A stretch of DNA of 64,000 bases from Quillaja saponaria. Its lineage: Eukaryota; Streptophyta; Magnoliopsida; Fabales; Quillajaceae. The notes under the pieces were generated by a model, which was given only the letters and a program-made list of their open reading frames with translations, was not told where the DNA came from and did not search any database. The stretch covers positions 4,226,134-4,290,133 of the forward strand of contig CM055618.1 in NCBI GenBank assembly GCA_029379385.1, written 5' to 3'. The position numbers were made by a program, and so were the translations under genes. This document shows positions 1 to 12,024 of the stretch, in pieces (within the stretch, counting starts at the first letter, position 1; the number at the start of each line of letters is the position of its first letter).

Positions 1-1
1 T

Positions 2-880
2 ATTCCAAGGTTGGATGATTTACTTGATCAACTTCATGGTGCTAAGGTGTTCTCAAAAATTAATCTCCAAAGTGATTATCACCAAATCATAATATAATGA
101 GAGATGAGATGAATGGAAAACAACATTCACATCGAGAAAGGGACTTTATGAGTGGCCTGCAATGCCATTTGGGCTTTCAATTGCACCAAGGATTTTCATG
201 AGGCTCATGACACATGTTTTCACACCTATCATGGGAATGTTTGTGGTTGTATACTTTGATGACATTTTGTTTTCTAGTAAATCTTTGCAAGACCATTTAG
301 AGCATCTAAGGAGTGGTTTTCAAACCTTGAGGGAACAAAGATGGATAACCTTGTTTTCTTGGGTTATATGGTGTTTAGCATAGGAATAAAGATGGATCCT
401 ACCAAGGTGTAAGCAATAGAAAGTTGGTTAGTTCCTAAAACTATTCATGATGTATGGATCTTCAATGGGATGATCTATTTCTATAGGAGGTATAAACCTC
501 CTATCACTAAATGCCTTAAGGGAGAAATTTTTAAATGGACCAAGGAAACCCATGAAAGCTTAATCTTATCAAGAGGAAGATAACCACAGTCCTAATTCTA
601 ATAATTCCATATTTCAACCAAGTGTTTGTAGTAGATTGGGATGCATCAAATGTGGGAATTGGTGTTGTACTTAGCTAAGAAAAGAGATCCATTACTTTCT
701 TTTTTTAATGAAAAATTAAATGATGCCAAGAGGAAATATTTAACTTATGACAAAGAGGCATTGAAGTACTTGAGCAACTAACATAAGCTCATTGCATGAC
801 ATACAAAATGGGTAGAATTCCTTCAACTTTTTCAGTTTGTTCTCAAACATAAATCTGGACAATTAGATGTCTTGAGTAGA
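2..880 (+). pseudogene. Ty3/gypsy pol remnant: reverse transcriptase and RNase H
   Basis: Broken pol of a chromovirus. The window opens inside the RT ([19 protein letters not shown]), then comes an in-frame stop near 97 and a frame change. The central block carries MPFGLS and the catalytic YFDD box at 252-263. Thumb/connection sequence follows to about 560 with further stops. RNase H begins near 630 with VDWDASNVGIG, which holds the first catalytic Asp, and continues through NDAKRKYLTYDKEA and HKSGQLDVLSR to about 880. RT would copy element RNA and RNase H would remove the RNA strand. At least four stops or frameshifts make it inactive. The residue pattern fits CRM/Reina-type chromoviruses; that clade call is tentative. 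Confidence 0.9.
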
Positions 881-984
881 ACATGTTTTGTTAAACATTA
901 TGCAATCTGTGGTGGTTGGTTTTGAGGCTTATTAAAGCTCTTATGAAGATGATTCTGCATTTGGCAATGAAAACATTTTTAAAA

Positions 985-1543
985 GGATGAAAGAACCAAT
1001 TTTTTATTAATGATGGTGTCCTTTTCAGAGGTGAACATCTTTGTATACCAAAATGTTTTCTTAGAGAAGCCATAATTCAATAGGCTCATGGTGGAGGACT
1101 TGTTGGACACTTTGGCCAATACAAAACCTTAATCATGGTGCAAGAAAACTTCTATTGGCCTAAGCCTGTACAAAACGTTGAGAAGATTGTGAAAAGATGT
1201 ACTAATTGTCACAAAGCCAAGATGCATGGGAGCAATGCTAGATTATATGCTCCACTTCCAATTCCAACAGCACCTCGGGAAGATGTGAGTATGGATTTTA
1301 TTGTGGGTCTGCCTAGAACTCAAGGAGGTAAAGATTCAATTATGGTATTAGACAGATTTTCTAAAATGGCGTATTTTGTTCCGTTCAATGAAACTTCGAA
1401 TGCCACACGTAATGCTGACCTTTATTTGCAAGAAATTGTTAAGCTTCATGGCATTCCTAAAACCATCACTTCTGATCGAGATTCAAAACTTTTGAGTCAT
1501 TTTTGGAAGACTCTTTGGAAAAAGTTGGGAAATAAGTTTCAAT
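985..1543 (+). pseudogene. Ty3/gypsy integrase fragment (CRM/Reina-like), truncated
   Basis: Continues the pol remnant upstream. The zinc-binding part is visible: His near 1086 and 1110, then RCTNCHKAK with Cys codons at 1198 and 1207. The catalytic core starts at SMDFIVGLPRTQ (first Asp at 1294) and holds the second Asp in ITSDRDSK (1474). Homology stops after FWKTLWKKLG at about 1530-1543, before the catalytic Glu, where unrelated DNA begins. An integrase joins element cDNA to host DNA; this one lacks the last catalytic residue and the C-terminal domain. The likely cause of the break is the copia element that follows on the minus strand; its exact edge is uncertain. Confidence 0.9.
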
Positions 1544-2164
1544 TTAGACTCCTAGTGGCCCCAATTAAGATTCCCACTAGACATGTTATTGACTCTCGAG
1601 AAAATAAGTTTTTCCATATATGTAAGATGACAATTACTTTTTTACCCTTATGTGATTGGAAGTTAACTATTAATATGAAGACTCCATTAAGCCTTCTAGG
1701 TTCTTAACCTAAGTCAATTAAAGAGTGTAAACAATTAGGTTTTCTTGTACATTGGCAATAAATGTAATTTGATACTTCCTAAGATACTTGATTAAATTAA
1801 AACACTTTTAATTTAACTTTGGTTTTGCTAAACCAAGCAACTTATATTCATAGATCAAGATTAACATCTAGCAAACTATACTAGGACCTGGCCAGTCCTT
1901 CAGATCTCATTAATTATCAAGAATAAACAATAACCAGAGTAAGCAAGACAACTTTAAAAACTGTAAAAATGGGATACTATCCATTACAAAATATTTAAGA
2001 CTAAGGTTTTATTTAGTAAATATATGTATATATCTTTGTATACTTTTATTTAAAATTATTAGTTTCTGACTTATTATATAACCATATACCTTGATTTGCT
2101 TGTGATTAACATTTAACTAATAAAAAAATCTATATCCAAATCACCCAACATTGTAACATGTACG
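1544..2164 (-). other. Probable copia 3' non-coding/LTR sequence
   Basis: No coding potential. It lies just beyond the RNase H end of the minus-strand copia element, where its 3' untranslated region and LTR should be. Read on the minus strand it has phrases resembling TAR/Tork-type copia LTRs, such as GGATAGTATCCC and GACTGGCCAGGTCC. I could not identify clean TG/CA ends or a target duplication, so the LTR assignment is an inference from position and resemblance. Confidence 0.4.
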
Positions 2165-2526
2165 CAAAATCGTTAGGTTATAACACTACCTCTTTAGCTG
2201 CTTCAGAAGTAGCTATGTACTCAGCTTTGATTTTAGAATATGCTATTGTTTCTTGCTTGGAAGTCTTCAAGCTAATGGTTCCTCTATTAAGAGTAAATAA
2301 GAAACCAGATTGGGACTTATAATCATGCCTATCGGTTCAAAAGCTAGCATCAGCATATCCTAGAACTTTCATTTCTTTAGTTCCTCCAGTACTTAAGGTT
2401 GTTCTTAACTACCTTCCAGTCATCTTTACCCAGAAAACCTTGGTAGATGCTTGTAACACTTAAAGCATACGATGCATCAAAGTGTGGAACGATATGGTAT
2501 TTTATTCATACATTCTCTTTCTAATT
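2165..2526 (-). pseudogene. Copia RNase H remnant
   Basis: On the minus strand the translation gives the end of the copia polyprotein: a YASYALSVTS-like stretch near 2480, then the SKQETIA segment and KAEYIATSEAAKE near 2190-2240. These align with the usual SKQ/EAEY(I/M)A motif of plant copia RNase H. Several frames must be combined to read it and it ends abruptly at about 2165. It directly continues the RT upstream in the reading direction. Confidence 0.8.
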
Positions 2527-3400
2527 CTATATGAGGAGACATACTTTTGGAAAGATGCATACCATGTGACATGGTAAGAACTCTTTCTTTGACCCATCTA
2601 TACAAAACATCTTAAGAATTTTATCAATGCATGTGGATTGTGATAATCCAAGCAACCTTTTGGATCTATATCTATAGATACTTATACCTAGTATATAAGT
2701 TATTTCACCCATATCTTTCATAAAGAAATTTTCAAATAACAAAAGTTGGTCTGATTGTAACACAGGTACACCATTACCTATTAGGAATATGTCATCTATA
2801 AATAGTACCAAGAATGTTACTGCGCTACCACAAACCCTCTTGTACTCACACGGTTCATCTTCGTTTTTAATGAAATCACAAGCCATTATGGTTTTATCAA
2901 AACAAATGTTCTAGCTTCTTGAAGCTTTGCTTAAGTCCATAAATGGACTCTTGTAGCTTGCATACTTTATCATGATGGACTTTGGATTCAAAAGCCTTAT
3001 GTTTTATCTTATATACATCTTCCCTTAAATAACCATTAAGGAAAGCAACTTTGACATCCATTTGCCACATTTTATAATCTTAATATGCAGCTATTGCCAG
3101 TAAAATCCGAATTGACTTAATCATGGAAACTAGTGAAAAAGTTTCATCAAAATCAATTCCTTGTTTTTGCCTGTAACCTTTTGCCACTAACCTTGCTTTG
3201 AAGGTTTGTATGTTGCCATATGCATCAATCTTTTTCTTAAAGACCCATTTATACCTAATAGGATTAATTACTTTAGGTGGCTCAACCAAACTCCATACTT
3301 TTTTGTCAAACATTAAGTCCATTTCGGATTTCATGGCATCTTGTCACTTCGAGGAATCAATATTTTTGATTGATTTCTCATAACTCTCAACATCCTCTAT
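2527..3400 (-). pseudogene. Copia reverse transcriptase remnant
   Basis: Two clear blocks. The N-terminal block (open 3080-3334) reads MDLMFDKKVWSLVEPP, RYKWVFKKK and FKARLVAKGYRQKQGIDFDE, the start of plant copia RT. A middle part (about 2890-3070) carries VCKLQESIYGLKQ out of frame. The C-terminal block (open 2527-2886) carries the catalytic FIDDIFLIGN, then MKDMGEITYILGI and RSKRLLGLSQST. The usual copia box is YVDD; here Phe-Ile replaces Tyr-Val. Frameshifts separate the blocks, so no active enzyme is encoded. Confidence 0.92.
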
Positions 3401-4111
3401 AAGTAGAATGTCTTTCTGACTATCAAAAATCCATACCTGATTGGAGGTCGACTTATTCTAATTAATCCTACAAAGCAGTTGTGTGTGTTGAACCTTTTCT
3501 CATACCTCTAACTCTTGTGGTACATGTTTGAGTTCCATTAAGTGATCAATCTCAGTTTGGTTTACTTAAATTTCTACTTTACTCCCACAATTTCTTTCAA
3601 GAAGAAACTCTTTTTCAAGAAAGACAATGTTTCTCGAAACAAACACCTTTTGCTATTGTGGGTGATAAAAAGTAATATCCTCTTGTTTCTCACAAAGAAG
3701 CACTTATCACTCTTGGCTTCAAGCTTATTAATCAAAAAACTTTTGACATAACCATGACAACCCCAAATTCTCAGGTGTGAAATATTTGGTTTTTTGTTAT
3801 TTCATATCTCATATGGACTTCTTTGAACAAATTTTGATGGAATTCAATAATGTAAGTTGCAATAATCAAAGCATATCCCCAAAAAGAAATTGGTAAGTCA
3901 ATATAACTCATCATAGAACACATCATGTCTAACAAGGTGTGATTCCTCCTTTCGGATACATCATTGAGCTGAGTGTACCAAAAGGAGTCCATTGAGATAA
4001 AATCTTATTGTCCTTTAAATAGTCTAAGAACTCCTAGCTAAAATAAGGTATTCTCCACCTCATCAAATCTAAGTGTCTTAACACTCTTTCCAGTTTATTT
4101 CTCTACTCATT
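3401..4111 (-). pseudogene. Copia integrase C-terminal half and linker
   Basis: The open block 3771-3992 reads NDVSERRNHTLLDM and MSYIDLPISFWGYAL, the conserved region around the catalytic Glu of copia integrases. To the right (about 3995-4111), KSVKTLRFDEVENTLF is a decayed form of the IKTLRSDRGGEY motif with the second catalytic Asp. To the left (3401-3770), FYHPQ, KVFVSRNIVFLEKEFLLER and SQKDILLIEDVESYEKS mark the linker to RT, with stops. The sequence breaks at 4111 at a solo LTR and resumes at 6739. Confidence 0.88.
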
Positions 4112-4664
4112 TGTCACACCCCTTACAGAGGCATGACTAGCTGGAGGATTGGATAACCAACCCGTCGTAACCATTACTAAACACACAAGAGTTTTGAAAT
4201 AATAATATTTAATATTAAGAAAATCTCTACTTATTTAAATTTAAAACATAGACTTGTTATTTAATATATAATATTTACTAAAAATTTTGGCAACAGTTCC
4301 ACACAATGTGGAGCATGCCCAAATATACATGTTTCTGTTCACATACAAGCAAACACAATTAACTACAAAATTACACGTAGACAATATAAGCGAAGAGCTT
4401 CACTCCATTTCCCATTATAGTACCAAATAATTAGACTATAACATAACATAAGACTATACTTGAGTTCCTATTACTAAAAATAAAAAATTCAAGAAAGAGG
4501 GGTGAGTCCTACAAACTCAGTGAGTGAAAAATTGTACCTAAGAATCACTCAAAGCATATATATCATCATTTAATCTTAAGTATCATTATTCATGTTGTAA
4601 TTCAAAAATACTAGCACTCATGTGAAAATTTTCATCAAGCTACAATTCACATATTTTACAAAAA

Positions 4665-4702
<38 letters not shown>

Positions 4703-6738
4703 CAATGCAAACATTTGAAGTTCATAGTTCCAAACAAAGAAAATCAAGCATACAAAGCAAACAAATGGCCAACGAGTAATCCAGCCCTACACAACAATTT
4801 CACCTTATCCCATGAAAACTTTTTTAAAAAAATATAACAGTTATTAGAATTAGAATCTCTTAGGATTTTAAACCAAAATATCCTAGGTGCACCTGGATTT
4901 TTAATTTCAGAGATAAAATTATTTTTCCTAAAAACCTCACTTTGTTGGCCCTTATCAACCACAACCAATACTAAACAAACATAAAAGGGTCCGAAACTGA
5001 AAGCACTAGTGAGTTAGAGATGTTAAAACTGTCCAAACTTGAGGTTTGGACCAATGTTCACTATAACAGTCATATCTTCCTCTAGGAAATTCCAAATCTA
5101 GTTTTGTAAAATTTATTAAATACTAGACACATGTAGCTTTATACTGGTATATCATTTAGTTAATTGAACATAACTTTCTCTAGGAAAAATAAAATCCAAT
5201 TCTGTTTGTCGGATTTATTAATAGGCAAGTATATCTATCTTTCTTATTTAGAAACTTTTCTTAAAATTAGTTTTGAATCCACTCATTTCCTTACATGAAC
5301 CAAAAACAGGGTATTAAAAATCCTGCATGACCTAGCTGCAGTCTAACAGCGAATTAACAACATACTTGGAACCAAGCTACGAAATTTTGCAGGTATCATC
5401 ACAAGACCCTAAGCTACATTTTCTTTTTAGAACCCATAGTTTAATTCTGCCTCTAAAGCACCCGAAACACAAGACTTCTCTCACCCACGAAATCTACCTT
5501 GCATCCCTTCAAAACCCATTCAACTCTCACTTTTAACACTTCACTTCACAATTAAACATCCTTTGCCCATACTCACTACCCACTATCATCAAATCCTCAA
5601 TTTACTACATTAATCAACCTTTCTTTGTTCTCATTTAAGAACTTTTATTCAAATTCCAACTCTTAATTCTTGTCTTTAATCTTACTTCATTCATTATACA
5701 ATAACTAGTTTCATTTAGACATTTTTACAAACATTTTAGGTGCCAAAGTTCCTACCCATTCCAAAATTTACCTTTTTAATCACATAACCAATTTACATGA
5801 TTCTTGCGAACTCTCATTTCAACTTCCAAACCCTTAATCATAATTCATTTAATTACTCTAATAACCAAAATTGTAAACCATGGAATTACCCCAAAGTAAG
5901 GAAGTGGCTGTCTCCTCCAAGCTGAAACCATGTATGTCCCTTCCATCAAGCTCATGGCTGAATCACCCCAGCCCTGCTACAGCCCCTCAAGGCAAAGTGC
6001 AGAGCAGCAGCTGCTGCACCTTCAGCACCACATGGCTACTGTGCCTCCATCCCCAACAATTGTTGCATGCCAAAATAGTGCAGCCAAGCTGCCATATTTA
6101 ATCCCACGCCTTAGCCACTGCCTTGCTTGAAAGGAACTGCCAACTAAAGAAGACAACAAAGCTACATCTCCAAGAAACCTTAACAACTACAAGGTTAGAA
6201 ACAGGGCACAACTAGCATCCTTGTTACAACCGATCATAGCCACTTTTGGCCCCAAGAACCCACAGCACCCATAGGACAAGTAGAGCTGGCAAGTGGAGGA
6301 CCAAGTCTTCAACTACGACTGTTACAAGGAGACATAAAAGCAGGCTATTTTTCCTCAAAACAGAACAAGATGTCGGTTGCCAAAAGTTAGTTCCTTAATC
6401 TCTCTAATCAACTAAGCAAGACAAGGACAAGGCAAGGCAAGGACAAGGAAGGAGATGTTTTCAAAAAAAAAAGCTTCTCGTTTGGAACAAGATGGAAGAA
6501 AAATTTTCTAAAACATCAATGGCAATAAAGAGCTTTCAAAACAGTGAAAAAAATAGGGGCAGAGATATCAAAGTCGATGGAGGCAACAATGAGGAGCAAC
6601 ATTGGCCAACAAGGAGAAATAAAGCAAAGAAAAGACAAAAAATAAAATATACCAAGTCAAAAATCAAAAGTGTAATTGTATGGTGTATATTTATGTAGAA
6701 ACATTCTAAAATGAATGCTAAACTACCGGGTTATAACA
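4112..6738 (-). mobile_element. Solo LTR, family 1, copy A (TSD TCATT)
   Basis: A 2,627-bp repeat with TG...CA ends: it begins TGTCACACCCC and ends CCGGGTTATAACA. The five bases before it (4107-4111, TCATT) are repeated immediately after it (6739-6743), and copia integrase homology resumes there. No PBS, PPT or pol is inside, so it is a solo LTR left by LTR-LTR recombination. True orientation is probably minus (TGTTATAACCC start), by inference. Shared internal landmarks with the other copies include the GGCCAACGAGTAA...CAGCCC stretch and a TGAGTCCTACAAACTCAGTG-like block. The weak open frames inside (for example 5880-6130) have no recognisable product. Confidence 0.93.
4660..4699. repeat. Poly-A / (TA)n microsatellite
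   Basis: A run of 14 A followed by about 13 TA units, inside solo LTR copy A. The other family-1 copies lack it at this position, so it is a local expansion. Confidence 0.95.
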
Positions 6739-7300
6739 TCATTCCTAAATTCTTTGAACTTTTTAAACAATTCAGACTTATATCTCATAAGATACACATA
6801 CCCATTCCATGACTTGTCGTCAGTAAAGGTTATGAAGTGGGAATATCCCACCTTTAGCATGTATAGACATTCATCCACAAACATCAGAGTGTATGAGTTC
6901 TTATAACTCAATAGCTTGTGACCCTTTACCCGTGAAAGGTTTCTTGGTCATCTTTCTAAATAGACAGGATTCACATGTTCCATATAATTCATAATCAAAT
7001 GGATCTATATATCCACTTTAGTGTAATCGGGTATCCTAGTCTCATTTATGTGATTTAGTCTACAATGCCATAAGTAGGGAGGTGTTAAACTTATTTGGAT
7101 TTCTTAATGTTTATGTTGAGGATAATAGTAGTGAATTCTAGAACAAATAATGCATTGTTCAAACACCATATCCATAATAAACTCCATTTCAGTAGAAGGA
7201 AAATCTATTTTGCTTTATTACAAATGTAAAACATTTCTTGTCTGTTAGAAACCAAAAAAATGTTCTTATAAATAACTAGAACAAAATAACAATTATCTAG
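6739..7300 (-). pseudogene. Copia integrase N-terminus and GAG-pre-integrase
   Basis: Immediately after the TSD of solo LTR A the copia reading resumes on the minus strand. The open block 6723-6911 gives YSHFITFTDDKSWNGYVYLM and KSELFKKFKEF, the start of the integrase core with the first catalytic Asp. Further right (about 6915-7080) come YGTCESCLFRKMTKKPF and a VGYIDPFDYE-like phrase, the zinc-binding GAG-pre-integrase region. Frameshifts separate the pieces. Confidence 0.9.
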
Positions 7301-7479
7301 TTCGACTATCATGCTAGATTAAAATTCTAAAAAGTAAGATCCTATAAATAATACAGATAACTCTTGCTCCATTTCCCACTTGTAAGTCCACTTCACCCTT
7401 GTTAAGCATCATTTTGTTCTTTAATTCCTGTACATTATTACAAATGTGAGAACCAAAATCTGTATCCAATACCTAAGAG
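7301..7479 (-). pseudogene. Copia aspartic protease remnant
   Basis: On the minus strand the stretch 7480-7400 reads VLDTDFGSHICNNVQELKN, matching the copia protease motif D-T/S-G-x-S/T-x-H in a form where the Gly position is altered. GEVDLQVGNGARV follows. The domain would cleave the Gag-Pol polyprotein. It is cut at 7479 by solo LTR B; the preceding gag sequence continues at 11253. Confidence 0.82.
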
Positions 7480-10400
7480 TGTCACACCCCTCATGGGGCA
7501 TGACTGGCCGATGGGTTGTATAATCGAACCTCCGTAACCCTGAATTCAAAACAAAACAATAACCACGACTCTTGACCCAACTAAAGAATAAAAATAACTA
7601 TTATAAAAGAAAAGTTTGTAATAAAAGTTTGTTTTTCTGAAACAATTAACAACTTACTGCAATGTTATATAACATGTCTCAAAATACCACATATATGTGT
7701 TTCTAATTTCACACAACGACACGGGGACAACTTTTGACCATTACATCATCCGAAATTTAACATTTCATCGTTTTGTGTGACTGCAACTTTTATCCTTAAC
7801 TTCAAGTCTGAGATCCCGGAAAATACATTGCCGTACTTTGTCAGCATATCACAAACTCTGCAACACCATATATTGGACTCCTGAAAAAAAATATTATCCA
7901 CGAATGAGATGAGTCCTACGAACTCCGTGAATGGAAAATCGTACCCAAAGGGTACTAGCATTACTCATCACAAACGTATGCAATACACCTTAACATTATG
8001 TAACATGATTCAAATAACTTTTCACATTATAGGTACACATTGTAAGTTTTACAATTCATATAACACACAGATCACTATTTAAGTCAGCACAACAATATCA
8101 CACAACACAATCAAAGGGCCAACGAGTAACCCAGCCCCGCACAACAGTTTCACCTCCTACCGGGCATTTACGAGCCCGCACAACAAATTAATCTCCGTAC
8201 ACAATCCATCCCACCGGGGCTGAGCACTCAATTTTAAAAATATATATCAGGATCAGGATTTCTTACAATTTTTAAAACAGAGTATCCTAAGTGCACCTGG
8301 ACTTTTAATTTCAGAAATGAAAATCATTTTTCAGAAAATGTTCACGAGTTGGCCCTTATCAAACACAATTAATGTCAATCACAGTAACCAATATCAAGAA
8401 AACATTATTAAGCAAATTACTGAAATATTTCACTAGCTTACTTTCCATATATCACACTTATTCAAATGAACATATATAATCACGCATAGTCAAATAAACA
8501 TATAATCACACATACTAATCTAGCCCCTAAAGACAACAATTAACCACTCACCGTACTATGAATCACATTCCTCGCTACTCCTCGAATCCACGCGTCGTTT
8601 GTTCAATGATACATTCCTGGATTGAAAATCATATTTTCAAATATTACTCATTTTATAAACCCCATAGTTATGCTCCTTTACTCACTTAAATTTAAATATC
8701 CTCTTCGATACCTTCCTTAAAACCCTACGCCTTTTAGACATTTTACTAGTGCCTCAAGAACAACTTAAATTCTGATTCATGTATGTATATATATTATACA
8801 TACATCAACCAAGAAGTTAGCACTTATTTCCTTAACTCCACTTTACTTACCTTATAAAAGTTCAAATTAAGTTATTTTGTTTAAAATTAGCTAAGAGCGT
8901 GAGTTATAAGTTCCCAATATTCATCACACTATGTTCCAGGATCTTCCCTTTCCTTAACTAGTTGCCATAGCGTGTTTCATATGAATTCTTAAACTTTTAT
9001 TTAACTTCAGTTACCAACTAACTCCCAAGGATCAAACTAATTCAAATTCCTAGAATCCCTAATGCCCATATTTCCAATATTAATCTTACCAGTGCACTAA
9101 TTATTGAGTTTTACATTAACTTAATTAATTGCTCATATATTTCAACTAGCTAATTAATTAAGGAGATTTATGTGATTCAATTTCTAGATATACACTAAAT
9201 TTAAAGTTCTTTTAAGTATTTCATTAAATACTTGACATGCCATGTGATTCCTACTCATGTGTATGTTTTAAATATCTATATATATATCCCAATAATCTAC
9301 CCAATTCAGTTTACCCCTATATAGCTCATGATTCACTTATAGAATTCAATATACATCACTTATCGACCGGTAACCAAGCATTCAACTACCTATTTGTCCA
9401 CTATACCTATGCTCAAGTTCCATGCTTTCTAATTAACCAATTAATTAGTAAAACTTATGTACTCATGTAATCCTATATGTATATTTATTATTAAAATCTA
9501 CATAAATCATTTACCTTTGATACCCTCCTTTCCATTATTAAACTCAATTTAAATTTATTGTCAACATTAACTAAAAACCTAAATTATACATTCCTACCAT
9601 TACACAATTCTATTATCACTTACATTATTCATATTTCAAACTTTATAATTTAACATTAACTATTACGTTTCCTAATTAGGAAGACTACCTCCTAATTGAA
9701 ACTTATATCAATTAAATCAACTATGCCTTTAATATTCACAATCTAATACTCAATTCCTAACAACTTCTTAGAGTTCCTTTACTTAACACATAAAACGGTA
9801 ACAAGGGGAAAGGAAAAAAAAACACTCCAGTTGCTGCCCAAAACAGAGACAACCAACAGGATTTCTTATAGCACTCAACTCACTTACCCTTACGGTTCAG
9901 TTGAAAAGAATCGGAGCCACCAAGCTGTGCCACCACCTAAGACTCTCACGGCCTGAAGTACTCCATTAAGCAAACAACAAGGTGCCGTTCACTTCAACTA
10001 GAATATGGCAGTTGCAATCAACCATCCTTACGGCCAAGAATGCTACTCACGCCCTCTTCCAAGCAAACCTCCACAAGCTACTTCTTAAGCAACAATCCTT
10101 GCTCACTACAAGGCTTAAACCCCACCTACTGCCTTGCAAAACAGAGGATGAAAATAACTGCCCAATAGAACTCTCTCCACTCCCCTACATGACCAAGTAA
10201 CAAGAGCACAACCACTGCAAAGAAGGAGGAGAGCTAAACACCCTAGGACAGTGATCTCTCGGCCAAAGCAGGAAGCTCCTAGGATCCAATATGGAGGTCA
10301 AGCAAAAGAGTACCAAACAGAGAAGGAATCGGCAGCAACAAGGATCGAATTTTTTGTTGCCACCATACTAGCTCTCTTTCTCTACCAGCCCCAAGCAAGG

Positions 10401-11252
10401 AAGATTAACACTCACCTACGAAGCAGTGCCAAGATGCCGCACAATTCATACCCCTCCGCCACTTCCATGGCACCCATGCGCAGTTGGTTTCAGTTGGCAG
10501 TAAGTTCACGCACAAAAAGAAAGACAAGGTTCTTGTTTTGGCAGAAATTACAGGGAGATGAGAGGAATTCCACAGGTTTAATCCAAGGAAATAAAAGCAG
10601 GGGAGCTCGGCTGTTTGGAGGAAAAGGTTGGCGGTGGAAGACAAAGGTGGAAGGGAAAAGAAAAGAAGGAAAGGAATATATAATAAAATACATAAAAATA
10701 TCTCATAGTCAATGGTCAATGCCTAATTTGTGGTTACTAACAAATCCCATATTCATGTAGTTGTATATACACTCCATCCCTATTTCATATATTTTACTTC
10801 TCCTTAAACTTTTGCTTTGTGTATTACTAAAATCTACACGCTTAAAGAAACAAAATCTGTCAAACTTTTGCTTTGTGTATTACTAAAATCTACACGCTTA
10901 AAGAAACAAAATCTGTCAAGGAGGTTAAAATTATGGCTCAAATTTAATCTTGGATAAAGTTGTTAATATACATACATACTTATATTTTTAATGTTTAAAT
11001 TACTTACACATTTATCTTACTTATAAATAACAATTTTACAATTAACTACGAGTCACTAACCAATCAATTAGATGATGAGAATTAATTTACATGCCTATAA
11101 ATATATTAATAAATTCGAATAATCTTCTTCTTCTTTTTTATTTTAAATTATTATTTACTCAATATTATTTTATATCTAAAATTTTCACATTACCTCAAAC
11201 TTAATATTGTTACATCCGAAAATTCTAAATATCATAATATCGGATTATAACA
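7480..11252 (-). mobile_element. Solo LTR, family 1, copy B (TSD AAGAG)
   Basis: A 3,773-bp repeat from TGTCACACCCC to CGGATTATAACA. The flanking five bases AAGAG occur at 7475-7479 and 11253-11257, and copia gag/protease homology is continuous across the site. It is the longest family-1 copy and probably nearest the original LTR length; no nested element was recognised in it. It carries a perfect 56-bp tandem duplication near its right end. Open frames within (10251-10760 and smaller) look like chance frames in LTR sequence. Confidence 0.92.
10806..10917. repeat. Perfect 56-bp tandem duplication
   Basis: Two adjacent identical copies (10806-10861 and 10862-10917), each beginning AAACTTTTGCTTTG and ending ATCTGTC, within solo LTR copy B. 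Confidence 0.95.
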
Positions 11253-11470
11253 AAGAGCTAGGGTTTGCATATGATAGATTAACCTCAATCACAAACATAG
11301 TTGAAGTAGAAGTTTCACCAAGCTTTTTGTCCTTCACGACATTCAAGTTTGCTTTGCAATTCTTTTGCCAATGGCCTTCTTTGCCACAATGGAGACACTT
11401 GACTTTCACCATGTCCTTCTTGATGCCACCAGTGGGCTTATTCTTACACTTAGGGCTAGCTAGTTTGACG
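11253..11470 (-). pseudogene. Copia gag zinc-knuckle remnant
   Basis: The minus-strand frame 11245-11595 contains KVKCLHCGKEGHWQKNCKAN, a C-x2-C-x4-H-x4-C zinc knuckle used by Gag to bind RNA. KLGETSTSTMFVIEVNLS, the usual bridge to the copia protease, follows. The protease itself lies beyond solo LTR B at 7479. Copia-like sequence fades at about 11470, where a family-1 LTR fragment begins, so the N-terminal Gag is lost. Confidence 0.93.
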
Positions 11471-12024
11471 GCTCCACGGCCGACATCTACAAAGGTGGTA
11501 TTGGAAGAGCAACAGCTGAGAACTAACTTAAGAGGAGTAAGCCATCGGCAATGGAAACAAAAGCCAAACACTTGCTTTGGGAGGAAACGAAACAATTGCT
11601 ACAAAGTTCTCACACTGCAGCTTAAAGGGGGGAAACTGGCAAAGTAGAAAAAGATACACGGAAATGTAAAGAAGAAGACCAACCAAGCTAGGTCGGTAGA
11701 CAAGGCAAAAAGAAAAAAAAAATGAGATAAGACAAAATAAGGAATAAAATAATGCAACACTCATCTATTAGTTTAAACATATGGGGAAAATTAATTCCAC
11801 TTATACATATCAATTATTGTTTTTTTTTTAATTTTAATTTTTTATGCACACTCTAATTTTATTTTTTACTACAGTTTACATAAAATGAAATCATATATAC
11901 TTATAAGTCTATACAAGAGTTCATTTATTTTTATTTTTGACCTTGTGTAACATTTTATTCACCTAGTCACAATGAATTACGTACAAATATTCTAAGACGT
12001 ACGCTCAATTATCGGGTTATAACA
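11471..12024 (-). mobile_element. Family-1 LTR fragment (one end only)
   Basis: The right-hand part of a family-1 LTR, ending in the family terminus ATCGGGTTATAACA at 12024. The TGTCACACC end is absent; the left edge near 11470 abuts copia gag and was placed by eye. The terminus and its flank are duplicated immediately downstream (next terminus at 12187). Confidence 0.75.

Larger units (their letters stand above)
1544..11470 (-). mobile_element. Ty1/copia element, minus strand, split by two solo LTRs
   Basis: Reading right to left, the pieces occur in copia order: gag zinc knuckle (11470-11253), protease (7479-about 7300), GAG-pre-integrase and integrase (to 6739, resuming at 4111), RT (about 3400-2527) and RNase H (to 2165). 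The order protease-integrase-RT-RNase H is diagnostic of Ty1/copia. Two family-1 solo LTRs (7480-11252 and 4112-6738) interrupt the coding sequence, and homology resumes on the far side of each target duplication. The gag N-terminus and 5' LTR are missing at the right end. Motifs such as RSKRLLGLSQST fit the TAR/Tork group; that subgroup call is tentative. Stops in every domain show it is dead. Confidence 0.88.

Noticed and set aside
4660..4699. Origin or matrix attachment region at the A/TA run
   Set aside because: Simple microsatellite with no other supporting signal.
10251..10760. 169-codon plus-strand open frame
   Set aside because: It lies wholly inside solo LTR copy B, has no domain-like pattern, and overlaps other open frames on the opposite strand; treated as chance.
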